Assembly: GCA_005789685.1 (NCBI GenBank)
Contig: SXXD01000029.1
Location: 1-17,022, forward strand
Source of the DNA: Burkholderiales bacterium
GTDB lineage: Bacteria > Pseudomonadota > Gammaproteobacteria > Burkholderiales > Burkholderiaceae_C
Reading direction: 5' to 3'
Length of the DNA stretch: 17,022 bases
The notes below the pieces were generated by a model. The model saw only the letters and a program-made list of their open reading frames with translations, was not told the DNA's origin and did no database searches. The position numbers and the translations under genes were made by a program. This document shows positions 14,831 through 17,022 of this stretch, in pieces; the first letter of the stretch is position 1; each line of letters starts with the position of its first letter.

Positions 14831-17022
14831 TTATGCCAATTTACCGTGGCAAAACTTGTATTTCTTACCACTGCCGCAAGGGCAAGCCTCGTTGCGACCC
14901 ACAGGCGCTAGCAGTTTGCCTTGAAATTCAGGTTGCGTTTGTTGCTGGCCTTGCTCATCTGGCGCGGTGTAAGTCACGTTGCTGATATTTTCTGCGCGTT
15001 CTTCCAAGACTTGTGCCGCTTCGCCAATTTGCTCACTCGATTCAATTTTGACGTTCATCAAAACGCGTGTGACTTCGTTTTTAACGGAGTCGAGCAATTG
15101 ACCAAAGAGTTCAAAAGCTTCTCGTTTGTATTCTTGCTTAGGTTGCTTCTGCGCGTAACCACGCAAGTGAATGCCTTGGCGCAAATAATCCAAAGAACTC
15201 AGGTGTTCGCGCCATTGGGTGTCGATGCTTTGTAACAAAACGACACGTTCAAAGGGCACAAAGTTTTCAACACCCACCGCATCTAGCTTGACTTTGAAGG
15301 CTTTGTTGGCTGCAGCCAAAACCGATTCCAAAATTTCTTCGTCTGTGATGGCCGTGGCCGCAGCGACTGTTTCACGAAGCGGCAATTCAATTTGCCATTC
15401 GTCTTGAAGCACACGCTCTAAGCCAACCAAGTCCCACTGCTCTTCCACAGTTTCTTCGGGCACATACTGACGCACCAAGTCTGTGAAACTGCCTTCGCGC
15501 AAGGACTTTATTTGCTCATCTAGTTCGGTGGCATCTAGGATGTCGTTGCGTTGCTGGTAAATGACCTTGCGCTGATCGTTAGACACGTCATCGTATTCAA
15601 GCAATTGTTTGCGCGTGTCAAAATTGCGGGCTTCTACTTTGCGCTGAGCACTTTCAATGCTGCGTGTGACCATACCGGCTTCAATGGCTTCACCTTCTGG
15701 CATTTTGAGGCGGTCCATGATGGCACGCACGCGGTCGCCCGCAAAAATGCGCATGAGAGGATCGTCCAAGCTCAGGTAAAAACGCGAAGAGCCAGGGTCA
15801 CCCTGACGGCCCGAACGGCCGCGCAATTGATTGTCAATGCGACGAGACTCATGTCGCTCGGTGGCAATGATGCGAAGGCCACCCAAGGACTTGACCTGCT
15901 CGTGCATGGTCAGCCACTCGGTGCGCTTGGCAGCAACTTGAGATTGACACTGTTCAGGGCTTAAAGCTTCATTCAACTCAATGGCTTGAATGTCTTTTTC
16001 AATGTTGCCACCCAACACAATGTCAGTGCCGCGGCCAGCCATGTTAGTGGCAATGGTGATCATGCCAGGTCGTCCTGCTTGCGCAATGATGTCGGCCTCT
16101 CGTGCATGTTGCTTGGCATTGAGCACCTGATGCGGCAACTGGACTTTGGTGAGCAACTCTGAAATGAGCTCTGAGTTTTCAATGGAGGTGGTGCCTACCA
16201 ACACCGGCTGGCCACGCTCGAAACACTCTCGAATGTCGGCTATGGCGGCGTTGTATTTTTCTGGCGCCGATTTGTAAACGCGATCGAGTTGATCTTCACG
16301 GCGGCTGATCCGGTTGGGCGGAATGACCATCGTTTCCAAACCATAGATTTCTTGGAACTCGTAGGCCTCGGTGTCGGCCGTGCCGGTCATGCCACTCAAC
16401 TTGCCGTACAAACGGAAATAATTTTGGAAGGTGATGGAGGCCATGGTTTGGTTTTCAGCCTGAATGGCTACGCCCTCTTTGGCCTCGACCGCTTGGTGCA
16501 AGCCATCACTCCAGCGGCGACCCGTCATGAGGCGGCCCGTGAATTCGTCAACAATAACGATCTCGCCCTCTTGCACCACATAGTGCTGATCGCGGTGATA
16601 GATGTGGTTGGCCCGCAAGGCTGCCGTGAGATGGTGCATGAGGGCAATGTTGGCGGGGTCATAAAGACTTGCGCCTTCGGGGATGAGCCCTGCGCTGGCC
16701 AAAATGCTTTCGGCTTTTTCATGACCCTGTTCGGTCAAGAACACTTGGTGTGACTTCTCGTCTACTGTGAAATCGCCAGGTTTGGTGATGCCTTCGCCGG
16801 TGCGTGGATCTGCTTCGCCTTCTTGGCGTGTCAGCAGAGGCACCACTTGGTTGAGGGCTTGGTATTGCGCTGTGTGATCGTCGGCTTGGCCACTGATGAT
16901 GAGCGGTGTGCGCGCCTCGTCAATCAAAATGGAGTCGACCTCGTCAACAATGGCGAAGTTGAGGCCGCTCTGTACGCGATCTTTACCTTCATAGACCATG
17001 TTGTCACGCAGATAGTCAAAAC
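14831..17022 (-). CDS. secA: Preprotein translocase ATPase SecA (5' end outside window)
   Basis: SecA is the cytoplasmic motor that pushes preproteins through SecYEG. About 729 codons are present; the frame runs off the window end, so the first 190 or so residues, including the Walker A motif, are missing. Visible parts are the preprotein-binding region after FDYLRDNM, the DEVD Walker B box (16945-16934), [15 protein letters not shown] (near 16050-16005), the [16 protein letters not shown] arginine-finger region (near 15830-15785), the helical scaffold and wing domains, and a C-terminal zinc motif [13 protein letters not shown] (CxCx8CH) that binds SecB and lipid. The internal ATG at 16999 is not a real start. 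The gene is followed by argJ after 9 bases, so they are probably one operon. Confidence 0.98.
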   Translation of the reverse strand, partial: FDYLRDNMVYEGKDRVQSGLNFAIVDEVDSILIDEARTPLIISGQADDHTAQYQALNQVVPLLTRQEGEADPRTGEGITKPGDFTVDEKSHQVFLTEQGHEKAESILASAGLIPEGASLYDPANIALMHHLTAALRANHIYHRDQHYVVQEGEIVIVDEFTGRLMTGRRWSDGLHQAVEAKEGVAIQAENQTMASITFQNYFRLYGKLSGMTGTADTEAYEFQEIYGLETMVIPPNRISRREDQLDRVYKSAPEKYNAAIADIRECFERGQPVLVGTTSIENSELISELLTKVQLPHQVLNAKQHAREADIIAQAGRPGMITIATNMAGRGTDIVLGGNIEKDIQAIELNEALSPEQCQSQVAAKRTEWLTMHEQVKSLGGLRIIATERHESRRIDNQLRGRSGRQGDPGSSRFYLSLDDPLMRIFAGDRVRAIMDRLKMPEGEAIEAGMVTRSIESAQRKVEARNFDTRKQLLEYDDVSNDQRKVIYQQRNDILDATELDEQIKSLREGSFTDLVRQYVPEETVEEQWDLVGLERVLQDEWQIELPLRETVAAATAITDEEILESVLAAANKAFKVKLDAVGVENFVPFERVVLLQSIDTQWREHLSSLDYLRQGIHLRGYAQKQPKQEYKREAFELFGQLLDSVKNEVTRVLMNVKIESSEQIGEAAQVLEERAENISNVTYTAPDEQGQQQTQPEFQGKLLAPVGRNEACPCGSGKKYKFCHGKLA

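Overview
The window looks like chromosomal core DNA from a betaproteobacterium of the Comamonadaceae type (Limnohabitans/Rhodoferax-like). The reasons are the gene order (rplU-rpmA-obgE-proB beside rppH; pilB-pilC-pilD-coaE-zapD-yacG facing a secA-argJ-ATPase-nudix block), the protein sequences and the moderate GC content. This assignment rests on recognised gene order and motifs, not on a database search. I see no mobile element, CRISPR array, tRNA or rRNA, and no wholly new multi-gene system. No gene-free stretch exceeds about 250 bases.

Layout. (1) Positions 1-534, plus strand: the 3' part of rppH (RNA pyrophosphohydrolase), cut by the window edge. (2) Positions 534-3593, minus strand: a block transcribed leftwards as rplU-rpmA, terminator, obgE-proB, terminator. 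The rplU promoter is readable, and its predicted transcript begins in a hairpin. (3) Positions 3730-4725, plus: ispB (octaprenyl diphosphate synthase), divergent from rplU and convergent with a PLP-dependent serine/threonine dehydratase-like gene (4731-5702, minus). (4) Positions 5703-7359, a small accessory patch: a 36-codon relic of a [2Fe-2S] oxidoreductase N-terminus, a 62-residue Pro/charged small protein, a YebC-family gene and a small exported protein on the opposite strand. (5) Positions 7360-12179, plus: a tightly packed pilB-pilC-pilD-coaE-zapD-yacG run, combining type IV pilus assembly, CoA synthesis, cell division and gyrase control. (6) Positions 12187-17022, minus: secA (5' end outside the window), argJ, a DUF815-type ATPase and a MutT-like nudix hydrolase, running towards yacG with only 7 bases between the two stop codons.

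How the genes work together. Most are single-step housekeeping functions: mRNA decay, ribosome assembly (L21, L27, ObgE), proline and arginine synthesis, quinone side chain, protein export and nucleotide sanitation. The pilB-pilC-pilD genes give the motor ATPase, the inner-membrane platform and the prepilin peptidase of a type IV pilus. Both PilB and PilC here have shortened N-termini. The points most worth a second look are the [2Fe-2S] gene relic, the trimmed PilB/PilC pair, the 5'-terminal hairpin of the rplU mRNA and two uncharacterised small proteins.
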